Below the pieces are notes generated by a model that worked only from the letters and a program-made list of their open reading frames with translations, ran no database searches and had not been told where the DNA came from. Shown here in pieces: positions 54,874 to 62,370 of a DNA stretch of 64,000 bases. Position 1 is the stretch's first letter. The number at the start of each line of letters is the position of its first letter. The DNA is taken from the NCBI GenBank assembly GCA_963769605.1, contig CAVYML010000003.1, positions 744,001-808,000 on the forward strand. Direction: 5' to 3'. The position numbers were made by a program, and so were the translations under genes. This DNA is from Fen-1254 sp963769605 (GTDB taxonomy: Bacteria > Bacteroidota > Ignavibacteria > UBA10030).

Positions 54874-55959
54874 TTATCTTTTATTTGCCTTATAGAAATC
54901 TTCCATAAATTTTGCAAGAAATTCTACCGATTCGACGGGGCAGGCGTTGTAGATGGAAGCACGCATGCCGCCGACGGAACGATGTCCTTTCAGTCCGAGC
55001 ATCTTCTTCGGTTTAGCTTCGGCAATAAATTTCTCTTCCAGCTCCGGAGCCGGCAGGACAAACGTTACGTTCATCCATGACCTGTCTTCTTTTACCGTCA
55101 CCGTTCCTTTGTAGAAATCCGGATACGCATTGATGACATCGTACAAAATCTTCGCTTTCTTTTGATTCTGCGCGTGAGTTGCTTCAACGCCTCCTTGGCC
55201 GATGATCCATTTGAGAGTCCGCCCCAGCACATAGAGAGGCAGAGCGGGCGGTGTATTGGCAAGAGATCCGCCATCTACATGAGTTTTATATTTGAGAATC
55301 GACGGAATATTCTGTTTTCCTTTTGCCTCCATCCATGCTTTTTTGATGACCACCATTACGACGCCGGCCGGCCCGATATTTTTCTGCGCGCCCGCATAAA
55401 AAAGACTGTATTTTTTAAAATCGCGTTTGATGCCGAGTATATCGGACGACATATCTGCAATCAGAGGAATGCTGCCGACATCCGGATCGGTCTTCCATTG
55501 CGTTCCATAAATCGTGTTGTTCGTCGTGATATGGACGTAATCCGCATCGTCTGAATATTTGATATTTTTTGGGATGAATGTAAACTTACTCTCTTTGGAA
55601 GACGCGACTTCTGTAACCTCGCCAAGAGTCTTTGCTTCTTTGATAGCCTTGGAGGCCCATTCGCCCGTGTTGACATAGTCGGCTTTCTTCTGCAAAAAAT
55701 TCAGCGGTACCAAAGCAAATTGTGTCGTCGCTCCGCCGCCGAGAAAAACAACGGAATATTCGTCTGCGGATAGCCCCATCAATGCAAGAGCATCTGCCTG
55801 GGCTTCAGTCACAACTTTTTCAAACACCTTATCGCGATGGCTGATTTCCATGATGGAAACACCAAGCCCGGCGAAATCCATAACGGCGTCTCTGGTCTCT
55901 TCAAGTACCGGTACCGGTAAAATAGCCGGCCCCGCAAAGAAATTGTGTGCACGTTGCAT
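54874..55959 (-). CDS. serC: Phosphoserine aminotransferase
   Basis: The 361-residue PLP enzyme converts 3-phosphohydroxypyruvate and glutamate to phosphoserine and 2-oxoglutarate, the second step of serine synthesis. It begins HNFFAGPAILPVPVLEETRD, with MEISHRDKVFEKVV, VVFLGGGATTQFALVPLNFL, HITTNNTIYGTQW, DMSSDILGIKRDF and the PLP lysine in FYAGAQKNIGPAGVVMVVI, ending with GLKGHRSVGGMRASIYNACP. All are SerC signatures, and the length is standard. It is divergent from serA, 292 bp away, so the two pathway genes probably share a control region. Confidence 0.96.
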   Translation of the reverse strand: MQRAHNFFAGPAILPVPVLEETRDAVMDFAGLGVSIMEISHRDKVFEKVVTEAQADALALMGLSADEYSVVFLGGGATTQFALVPLNFLQKKADYVNTGEWASKAIKEAKTLGEVTEVASSKESKFTFIPKNIKYSDDADYVHITTNNTIYGTQWKTDPDVGSIPLIADMSSDILGIKRDFKKYSLFYAGAQKNIGPAGVVMVVIKKAWMEAKGKQNIPSILKYKTHVDGGSLANTPPALPLYVLGRTLKWIIGQGGVEATHAQNQKKAKILYDVINAYPDFYKGTVTVKEDRSWMNVTFVLPAPELEEKFIAEAKPKKMLGLKGHRSVGGMRASIYNACPVESVEFLAKFMEDFYKANKR

Positions 55960-56251
55960 TTTTATCTCCTTTTTAATTTATATCTTATATCAGGTTGGTC
56001 TCGGTTCCTTTTATAACATACCAATATTTCTTGTATTTTTCAAAATTTTAAAGACGCTTTTTAAGAAAAAAAATAAATTTTGATACAGAAAAAAATCAAA
56101 CGAATGCGTGTCGTTATTTGATGGTTTGACCTTTTTTACTTATTATAGAAGAAGCTTAGAGAACGGCTTTCAAGCGGTCTTCAACAAGACGTTTATGCCG
56201 TCTCTGAGACAAATCAAACAGCTCATTACTCACCATTATTAAGGAGTTTGT

Positions 56252-57169
56252 ATGAAAATTCTTATCACTGATGGAATATCACCTGAAGGAGCAAAAATTT
56301 TAACAGATGCCGGACATCAGGTCGATTTACTAACATTAAAACCGGAAGAACTTTTAAGCAAAATCGGTGGGTATGACTGTATTGTCGTTCGCTCTGCTAC
56401 AAAAGTTACCAAAGAAGTCATCGAAACAGGCAAAGACTTGAAAGTCATAGCCCGTGGGGGAGTGGGTTTGGATAATATTGATGCGGTTACTGCACAGGCT
56501 AAGGGAATTCTTGTCTTGAATACGCCGGGCGCATCCGCAATTTCCGTTGCAGAACTTGCAATAGCGCACATGCTTGCCGTTGCCCGCTTCCTGAATGTCA
56601 GTACGATGGAAATGCGTCAGGGAAAATGGCCCAAAAAAGAATTTAGCAAAGGTTTTGAATTATATAAAAAGAATCTGGGAATTTTTGGACTCGGGAATAT
56701 TGGAAAGGAAGTTGCAAGGCGCGGTTTGGCGTTTGGCATGCATGTACTGGCATACGACCCTCCGTTTACGCCGATGGATTTCTTTGTCGAAATAACAACA
56801 AAAGAAAAACTGCTGGCAAATTCGGATTTTATTACTCTCCATTTGCCGTTAGATAAGAAACAAGGTCCGACCATCGGTAAAAAAGAATTCGATCTTATGA
56901 AAAAGGGAGTAGTCCTTATTAACTGCGCGCGCGGCGGCGTAGTCGATGAAGTTGCGCTCCTCGATGCATTGAATAGCGGAAAAGTTGCTGCAGCAGGGCT
57001 GGATGTGTTTATGAACGAACCGCCTACTGAAGCTCAAAAAGCTCTTATCGAACATCCGCGCGTCAGCGTGTCCCCGCATATCGGCGGATCGACTGTCGAA
57101 GCGCAGGAACGTGTAGGAGCGGAGATTGCAATAAAAATCAATAAAGCATTTGAGGAGATGCACGCGTAA
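56252..57169 (+). CDS. serA: D-3-phosphoglycerate dehydrogenase, short form
   Basis: The 305-residue NAD-dependent enzyme oxidises 3-phosphoglycerate to 3-phosphohydroxypyruvate, the first step of serine synthesis. AAGGAG lies five bases before the start. Marks are VRSATKVTKEVIE, ARGGVGLDNIDAVTA, the NAD loop GIFGLGNIGKEVARRG, the catalytic Arg in NCARGGVVDEVALLDA, Glu in VFMNEPPTEAQ and His in VSPHIGGSTVEAQERVG. It lacks the regulatory ACT domain of longer SerA proteins, so feedback by serine through that domain is not expected. A DUF1015 gene follows after 15 bp, forming an operon. Confidence 0.94.
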   Translation: MKILITDGISPEGAKILTDAGHQVDLLTLKPEELLSKIGGYDCIVVRSATKVTKEVIETGKDLKVIARGGVGLDNIDAVTAQAKGILVLNTPGASAISVAELAIAHMLAVARFLNVSTMEMRQGKWPKKEFSKGFELYKKNLGIFGLGNIGKEVARRGLAFGMHVLAYDPPFTPMDFFVEITTKEKLLANSDFITLHLPLDKKQGPTIGKKEFDLMKKGVVLINCARGGVVDEVALLDALNSGKVAAAGLDVFMNEPPTEAQKALIEHPRVSVSPHIGGSTVEAQERVGAEIAIKINKAFEEMHA

Positions 57170-57184
57170 GCGGTACAAGCAAGC

Positions 57185-58426
57185 ATGTCCACAATTCGAC
57201 CGTTTAAAGCCTTTAGGCCAAGGCCGGAATTTGCCGGTGAAGTCGCTTCTCCTCCATACGATGTATTGAATTCTGATGAAGCACGTCAGCAGGCTGCGGG
57301 TCACCCGTATTCTTTTCTCCATGTCGGGAAACCGGAAATCGATCTTGATCCATCGATTGATCCTCATGACCTTATCGTGTATGAAAAAGGGAAAGAAAAT
57401 CTCCGGAGACTCATCGACCAAAAAATTCTTGTTGATGATCCCATGCCCTTTCTCTATGTCTATGCTCAAACTATGGAAGGGCGTACGCAGTATGGACTTG
57501 TCGGCTGTGCTTCTGTGGAAGAGTATTGGAACGGCATCATAAAAAAACATGAATTGACACGCAAGGATAAAGAAGAAGATCGCTGCCGGCATGTCAACAT
57601 AACCGGCGCCCATTCCGGCCCAGCTTTTCTGATCTATCCGGATCATCCTGAAATCGATGCACTTATTTCGGAAGTCATAAGCGCCGCACCGGAGAACGAT
57701 CATATTGCGGCCGATGGAATACGTCATCGATGCTGGGTTATCAGGAATACGGCATCGGTTGAAAAAATCGTTCTCATTTTCCAAAGTATTCCCCGGCTCT
57801 ATATTGCCGACGGACATCACCGTACAGCCGCTGCCAGTCGCGTTGGAAGAGAACGTGCGAAGGCAAATCCGAACCATACCGGAGATGAGGAATATAATTT
57901 TTTCCTTGCGGTATATTTTCCGGCCTCACAGCTTCGCATCTTAGCCTATAATCGAGTTGTCAAGGACTTAAACGGCCTGACCGAAGAGGAATTTCTTAAT
58001 AAGGTAAGTGCACATTTTTCTGTACGGAAATCTTCAGCGGCTGTTCGGCCCGGGAAAAAAGGGGATGCGGGGATGTATCTCGGCGGCCGCTGGTACACGC
58101 TGACAACGGATCCGGCGCTGCTCAGTGACGCAGATCCGACTGAACGATTAGATGTTACAATCCTTCAACAATATCTCCTCGATCCGATTCTGGGCGTCCG
58201 CGATCCTCGTGTGGACAAACGTATCGATTTTGTCGGTGGAATAAGAGGTTTGGAGGAATTGGAAAAGCGCGTCGATTCGGGTGAGATGAAAGTTGCTTTC
58301 AGCATGTATCCCACGTTGATTCAGGAACTTCTTGCGATAGCGGACGAAGACAAGGTGATGCCCCCGAAATCGACATGGTTCGAGCCTAAATTGCGCGACG
58401 GTCTATTTGTGCATTTTTTTCAATAG
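57185..58426 (+). CDS. DUF1015 family protein
   Basis: The 413-residue protein shows the DUF1015 pattern: IRPFKAFRPRPEFAGEVASP with PYDVLNSDEAR at the N-terminus, GLVGCASVEEYWNGIIKKHE, RCRHVNITGAHSGPAFLIYP, LYIADGHHRTAAASRVG and YNFFLAVYFPASQLRILAYN. The ADGHHR segment is conserved and may be catalytic. It lies 15 bp after serA, and in several bacterial groups this family sits next to serA and serC, so a link with serine metabolism is likely; recent work links part of the family to serine or serine kinase activity, but I cannot assign that here with certainty. Confidence 0.88.
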   Translation: MSTIRPFKAFRPRPEFAGEVASPPYDVLNSDEARQQAAGHPYSFLHVGKPEIDLDPSIDPHDLIVYEKGKENLRRLIDQKILVDDPMPFLYVYAQTMEGRTQYGLVGCASVEEYWNGIIKKHELTRKDKEEDRCRHVNITGAHSGPAFLIYPDHPEIDALISEVISAAPENDHIAADGIRHRCWVIRNTASVEKIVLIFQSIPRLYIADGHHRTAAASRVGRERAKANPNHTGDEEYNFFLAVYFPASQLRILAYNRVVKDLNGLTEEEFLNKVSAHFSVRKSSAAVRPGKKGDAGMYLGGRWYTLTTDPALLSDADPTERLDVTILQQYLLDPILGVRDPRVDKRIDFVGGIRGLEELEKRVDSGEMKVAFSMYPTLIQELLAIADEDKVMPPKSTWFEPKLRDGLFVHFFQ

Positions 58427-58546
58427 TGCGCGGACGAAAAGTCGGATTCGCAGTTTCGCTTTTCAACTCTAAGTTTTTGTCCACGTCTCAAGTATTTTTC
58501 CGCCGGACAGACATTGCTGTAAACCGGATCGGATGCGGAGTTTGTG

Positions 58547-58799
58547 ATGAATAAATCTGTGATCAAGAAAGCAAAAGGAACGGTTGTTATTGTTGACGAT
58601 CGTTGTAAAGGATGCGGTTTTTGTGTGGAATTCTGTCCTCCAAAATGTCTGGAATTTTCCAATCAATACAATGCAAAGGGGTATCACACTCCGATTCTCG
58701 CGAAGGACCGATGATTGTACCGGATGCGATATGTGCGGGATCGTATGTCCCGATTTCGCTATTTATGGATTTCTCTATAAAAATGTCAAGGAAGTATGA
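58547..58799 (+). CDS. korD: Ferredoxin-like subunit of 2-oxoacid oxidoreductase (frameshifted near 58706)
   Basis: From 58547 the frame reads MNKSVIKKAKGTVVIVDDRC with a first cluster motif CKGCGFCVEFCPPKC, then stops after LAKDR. One base over, the sense continues with TDDCTGCDMCGIVCPDFAIY and ends FLYKNVKEV at 58799. A single extra G in AAGGACC near 58706 explains this. The full protein, about 83 residues, would hold two [4Fe-4S] clusters and pass electrons from the KorAB enzyme to ferredoxin. Its stop overlaps the korA start by four bases (ATGA), which ties it to the operon. The break is either a sequence error or an inactivating mutation. Confidence 0.87.
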
Positions 58800-59965
58800 G
58801 CATGCATGCAGATCCGATTGGAGTATTGACAGGGCCGCATTTTATCGACGGCGATCATGCGTGCAGTGAAGGGGCGATTTCAGCGGGATGCCGATTTGTT
58901 GCCGGATATCCCATTACGCCGTCGACCGAAATCGTCGAACGAATTGCAGATCGGTTCCCGCTTGTCGGCGGAGTTTTTATTCAAATGGAAGATGAACTTG
59001 CTTCCTCCATCGCCATTCAAGGGGCGGCATGGGGCGGAAAAAAAGCAATGACAGTGACTTCAGGCCCCGGTTTTTCCCTGATGATGGAACATATCGGTTA
59101 TGCCGCAATGACGGAGACGCCTTGCGTTTTTGTCGACGTGCAGCGAGCAGGTCCGTCGACCGGATTGCCCACCATGCCGGCGCAGAGCGACATGATGCAG
59201 GCGCGCTGGGGTTCCCACGGCGATTACAGTATCATCGCTCTTTGCCCGAATTCTCCGCAGGAATGTTTTGATCTGACCATTAAAGCGTTCAATCTTTCCG
59301 AGCAGTTCCGCGTTCCTGTTTTGCTCATGATGGATGAATGTGTCGGTCATATGATCGAACGCGTTGTCATTCCGAAGGCGGAAGACATTGAAATTTTCGA
59401 ACGCCGCTCGTTCAGCGGAACACGGGAAGATTTTCTACTCTATCAGCCGGATGCGGATCTTGTCCCTCCCATGGCCAAAGCCGGGGATGGTTACCATATA
59501 CACGTTACCGGTTTAACGCACGACGAGAGAGGTTATCCGGATATGTCGGTTGCTGCGCAGGGAAGGCTGATACGGCGTCTGACGGATAAAATTCGGTTGA
59601 ATGCCGACCTAATTGTCGAATATCGTGAAGATGGAGTCGAACAAGCGGATGTGGTTGTTGTGACATACGGCATCACTTCGCGCACTGCGATTCCGGCTGT
59701 TGAACGGGCGCGAAAAGAGGGGAAAAAAATAGGACATTTGCGGATGATTACAGCGTGGCCTTTTCCGGAAAAACGGATTTGCGAACTTGCAGCGAACGTG
59801 AAATCGTTTGTCGTTCCGGAAATTAACCTCGGACAAATGGTTCTGGAAGTTGAACGTGCAGCAGGACGCAGTAAAGCCCGTGTGCTCGCTGTTCCGCATG
59901 CCGGAGGTTCGGTCCACGACCCCAAAGATATTTATACTGCAATTATGGAAAGTTTGAAAGGATAG
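58796..59965 (+). CDS. korA: 2-oxoacid:ferredoxin oxidoreductase, alpha subunit
   Basis: The 389-residue subunit belongs to the 2-oxoglutarate (or related 2-oxoacid):ferredoxin oxidoreductases, which convert a 2-oxoacid with CoA to the acyl-CoA, CO2 and reduced ferredoxin. Marks are SEGAISAGCRFVAGYPITPS, TEIVERIADRFP, MEDELASSIAIQGAAWGGKK, TVTSGPGFSLMMEHIGYAAM, QRAGPSTGLPTMPAQSDMMQ and GITSRTAIPAVERARKEGKK. Lengths and the separate korB and korC genes point to the 2-oxoglutarate type, though other 2-oxoacid substrates are possible. Its start overlaps korD, and korB follows after five bases. Confidence 0.92.
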   Translation: MSMHADPIGVLTGPHFIDGDHACSEGAISAGCRFVAGYPITPSTEIVERIADRFPLVGGVFIQMEDELASSIAIQGAAWGGKKAMTVTSGPGFSLMMEHIGYAAMTETPCVFVDVQRAGPSTGLPTMPAQSDMMQARWGSHGDYSIIALCPNSPQECFDLTIKAFNLSEQFRVPVLLMMDECVGHMIERVVIPKAEDIEIFERRSFSGTREDFLLYQPDADLVPPMAKAGDGYHIHVTGLTHDERGYPDMSVAAQGRLIRRLTDKIRLNADLIVEYREDGVEQADVVVVTYGITSRTAIPAVERARKEGKKIGHLRMITAWPFPEKRICELAANVKSFVVPEINLGQMVLEVERAAGRSKARVLAVPHAGGSVHDPKDIYTAIMESLKG

Positions 59966-59970
59966 CGCCG

Positions 59971-60876
59971 ATGGGTGAGGTACAATTATTTGACGATCGC
60001 ACCGTTCCGGCGAATCCTGTCGAAGATTTACTGCGTGTTGAACGCATTCCACACATTTGGTGTCCCGGCTGCGGCATTGGAACAACGGTTAATTGTTTCG
60101 TCCGAGCATTAGAAACGAGCAGCTTGGATCTGCAAAAAACTGCAATTGTCTCCGGTATTGGATGCACAGGACGGGTAGCCGGATATATCAATCTCGATTC
60201 GTTTCATACGACACACGGCCGTGCAATCCCGTTTGCGACCGGATTGAAGCTGGCAAATCCGGAATTGAAGGTAATCGTTTACAGCGGTGATGGCGATCTA
60301 ACCGCTATCGGCGGAAATCATTTTATTCATGCTGCCCGGCGTAATGCCGATATGACAGTCATTCTGGTCAATAATATGATTTATGGAATGACCGGCGGGC
60401 AGGCGGCTCCGACGACTCCTCTTATGGCGACCGCATCGACAATGCCGTACGGCAATTATGAAGAAACATTTAATTTGCCGTTTCTCGCCGAATCGTGCGG
60501 TGCGGTCTATGTGGCGCGCTGGACAGCATTTCACGTCCGCCATTTGACAAAAGCGATTAAAGAAGCTGTACAGAAAAAGGGCTTTTCATTTATCGAAATT
60601 CTTACTCCATGTCCGACACTTTACAGCCGTCGTAATAAGCTTGGCGATGGGATGGAACAGATGCAGTTTTACCGCGACAACAGCGAAATCAAACACGGCG
60701 CCGATACAAAATCTGTCGGACTTGATTTCCAGGGCAAGATCGTTGTGGGCAAGTTCGTCGATAGGGAGCGTCCGCCGTTTCACGAAGCAATGTTCGACCA
60801 CTTAAAAAAGCATTTCGGCGAGCTCTATGTGCCCTCTGAAGAATTGAGAAATTACGATGCCAAAAACAGAAATTAA
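59971..60876 (+). CDS. korB: 2-oxoacid:ferredoxin oxidoreductase, beta (thiamine diphosphate) subunit
   Basis: The 301-residue subunit holds the thiamine diphosphate site: WCPGCGIGTTVNCFVRAL with a cluster-type cysteine pair, SGIGCTGRVAGYINLDSFHT, THGRAIPFATGLKLANP and the GDG-x(n)-NN motif in YSGDGDLTAIGGNHFIHAAR and VILVNNMIYGMTGGQAAPTT. Further on are FIEILTPCPTLYSRRN and the HFGELYVPSEEL tail. It forms the catalytic core with KorA. The end overlaps the start of korC by 20 bp, so the two are translationally coupled. The family is found in anaerobes and reductive-TCA organisms. Confidence 0.93.
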   Translation: MGEVQLFDDRTVPANPVEDLLRVERIPHIWCPGCGIGTTVNCFVRALETSSLDLQKTAIVSGIGCTGRVAGYINLDSFHTTHGRAIPFATGLKLANPELKVIVYSGDGDLTAIGGNHFIHAARRNADMTVILVNNMIYGMTGGQAAPTTPLMATASTMPYGNYEETFNLPFLAESCGAVYVARWTAFHVRHLTKAIKEAVQKKGFSFIEILTPCPTLYSRRNKLGDGMEQMQFYRDNSEIKHGADTKSVGLDFQGKIVVGKFVDRERPPFHEAMFDHLKKHFGELYVPSEELRNYDAKNRN

Positions 60877-61401
60877 GATAGGCGGTTTCGGCGGCCAAGG
60901 CGTCATTCTCAGCGGATATATTCTCGGCAGGGCTGCTTCAATTTTCGATACGAAATATGCAACCATGATCCAGGCATTCGGTCCGGAAGCGCGCGGGAGT
61001 TCCTGCAGCGCGCAGCTTATCGTCTCCGACGAAGCGATCACATATCCGTACATTACTGATCCGAGTCTGATGATTATCATGTCCCAGGAGGCGTATACGA
61101 AATATTCTCCCGAACTTGCAAAGGGGGGATGCTTATTACAGAAGAAGAATTGGTTGTGACGCACAATCTTCGCAAAGATATTATTCATTATTCTATACCG
61201 GCAACTCGCTTTGCCGAAGAACTCGGAAAGCGAATCGTGGTTAATATTATTATGATAGGTTTTACGGCTGCTCTTTCCGGAGTTGTAAGCGCAAATGCAG
61301 CCCGCGAGGCCGTCAAAGTGTCTGTTCCAAAAGGGACGGAACAGTTTAATTTAAAAGCTTTCCAAAAAGGATACGATTACGGATTGAGTCTCCGGTCTTA
61401 G
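60857..61401 (+). CDS. korC: 2-oxoacid:ferredoxin oxidoreductase, gamma subunit (frameshifted at a G run)
   Basis: Starting at 60857 the frame reads KTEIKIGGFGGQGVILSGYI, MIQAFGPEARGSSCSAQLIV and MIIMSQEAYTKYSPELAKGG, then loses sense; one base over it goes on with MLITEEELVVTHNLRKDIIH, IIMIGFTAALSGVVSANAAR and FQKGYDYGLSLRS. The break is in AAGGGGGGATG near 61122-61128: seven G would keep the frame, six are present. A homopolymer error is the likeliest cause. The gene completes the korDABC operon. The GFGGQGV motif is the family signature of the gamma subunit. Confidence 0.9.
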
Positions 61402-61478
61402 GAGCATGATAAAATTACTTTGCCGCCTGTTTCTAATCTCAGGTGAGGCGGCATAGGTGCAATACATGGAATAACGTT

Positions 61479-62291
61479 ATGCTGAAAATTAGAGAAATAC
61501 TGGCTGTCGAAATACCGCTATTGAAAAAGATTCCGCCTGAAGAATGGAATTTAGACCTTCCCCAGCTCATCGCCTTCCATTTCGGCTATTCGTATTACTA
61601 TCCGGTTGTAGCAGAGCTTGATGGATCGATAGTGGGTTTCGGCAATGCATTTGTCAATGGAAAGATAGGATGGCTGGGGAATATTGCAGTTCTTCCGGAA
61701 TTTAGGAAGCAGCGTATTGGGCATGCACTGACCATGCATTTAGTGGATTACTGCAAAAACAGAGGATGCACCAGCCAGATTCTTTCATCCAGCGAGATGG
61801 GGCTTTCCATGTATCAGCGGATAGGATTTCAGCCGGTGACAACCTATCTTTTTTACAAAGGCGAACCGAAAACATGGTATACCATACATGCGAATATTAG
61901 AAAGGCTGTTCCGGAGGATACATCGTATCTGAAAGGACTTGATTTGGAAATTTCGGGTGAAGAGCGTTTTCCTCTCATCGAGAGATTCTATTTAACCGCG
62001 TGGGTCTATACATCCGATTTTTCGCCCGAAATACGCGGAGTGTACTTGCCCGACATGGGAAACGGTTCGATCTTTGCAAGGGATGAAAAAGCAGGCGTCG
62101 AGCTGATGAGATTTCGGTGGAGCAAGGGGAAGAAGAACGCCGTTATTCCATCAGAGAACAGGGCGGCTCAGATTGTTTTGCAAAGCGAAGGATTTATTCA
62201 ATATCGGGAATCGCCGCGCATGATCCTTGGAGATGAAATGTACTGGAAGCCCCAATCGGTTTTTAACCGAGGAACCGGATACTGCGGATAA
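61479..62291 (+). CDS. GNAT-family acetyltransferase, probably with two GNAT-like domains
   Basis: The 270-residue protein begins MLKIREILAVEIPLLKKIPP at 61479; a GTG 12 codons earlier is less likely. Residues about 1-130 form a GNAT domain with the acetyl-CoA motif LGNIAVLPEFRKQRIGHALT and LSMYQRIGFQPVTTYLFYKG. Residues about 135-260 look like a second, degenerate GNAT half (IRKAVPEDTSYLKGLDLEIS, RAAQIVLQSEGFIQYRESPR, MILGD). The substrate is unknown. The upstream region has TGCCGCCT paired with AGGCGGCA (61421-61453), a possible mRNA hairpin after korC. Confidence 0.82.
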   Translation: MLKIREILAVEIPLLKKIPPEEWNLDLPQLIAFHFGYSYYYPVVAELDGSIVGFGNAFVNGKIGWLGNIAVLPEFRKQRIGHALTMHLVDYCKNRGCTSQILSSSEMGLSMYQRIGFQPVTTYLFYKGEPKTWYTIHANIRKAVPEDTSYLKGLDLEISGEERFPLIERFYLTAWVYTSDFSPEIRGVYLPDMGNGSIFARDEKAGVELMRFRWSKGKKNAVIPSENRAAQIVLQSEGFIQYRESPRMILGDEMYWKPQSVFNRGTGYCG

Positions 62292-62331
62292 AAAAAGGAT
62301 CGGCTTGCGATACCACTGAGAATATAAACAT

Positions 62332-62357
62332 TCTGCTTTCCTTTTTTGGGAAGCAGA
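62332..62357. terminator. Possible hairpin between the convergent GNAT and T9SS genes
   Basis: TCTGCTTTCC (62332-62341) pairs with GGGAAGCAGA (62348-62357), one G-T pair, around a loop of six T. No T-run follows, so termination is uncertain. Confidence 0.45.
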
Positions 62358-62370
62358 TCTTACCAAGATA

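Noticed and set aside
56849..57877. A long minus-strand open frame (342 codons) opposite serA and the DUF1015 gene
   Set aside because: It lies antisense to two well-supported conserved genes, its sequence is rich in Arg/Phe/Ile/His without family motifs, and it has no ribosome site; it is a shadow frame.
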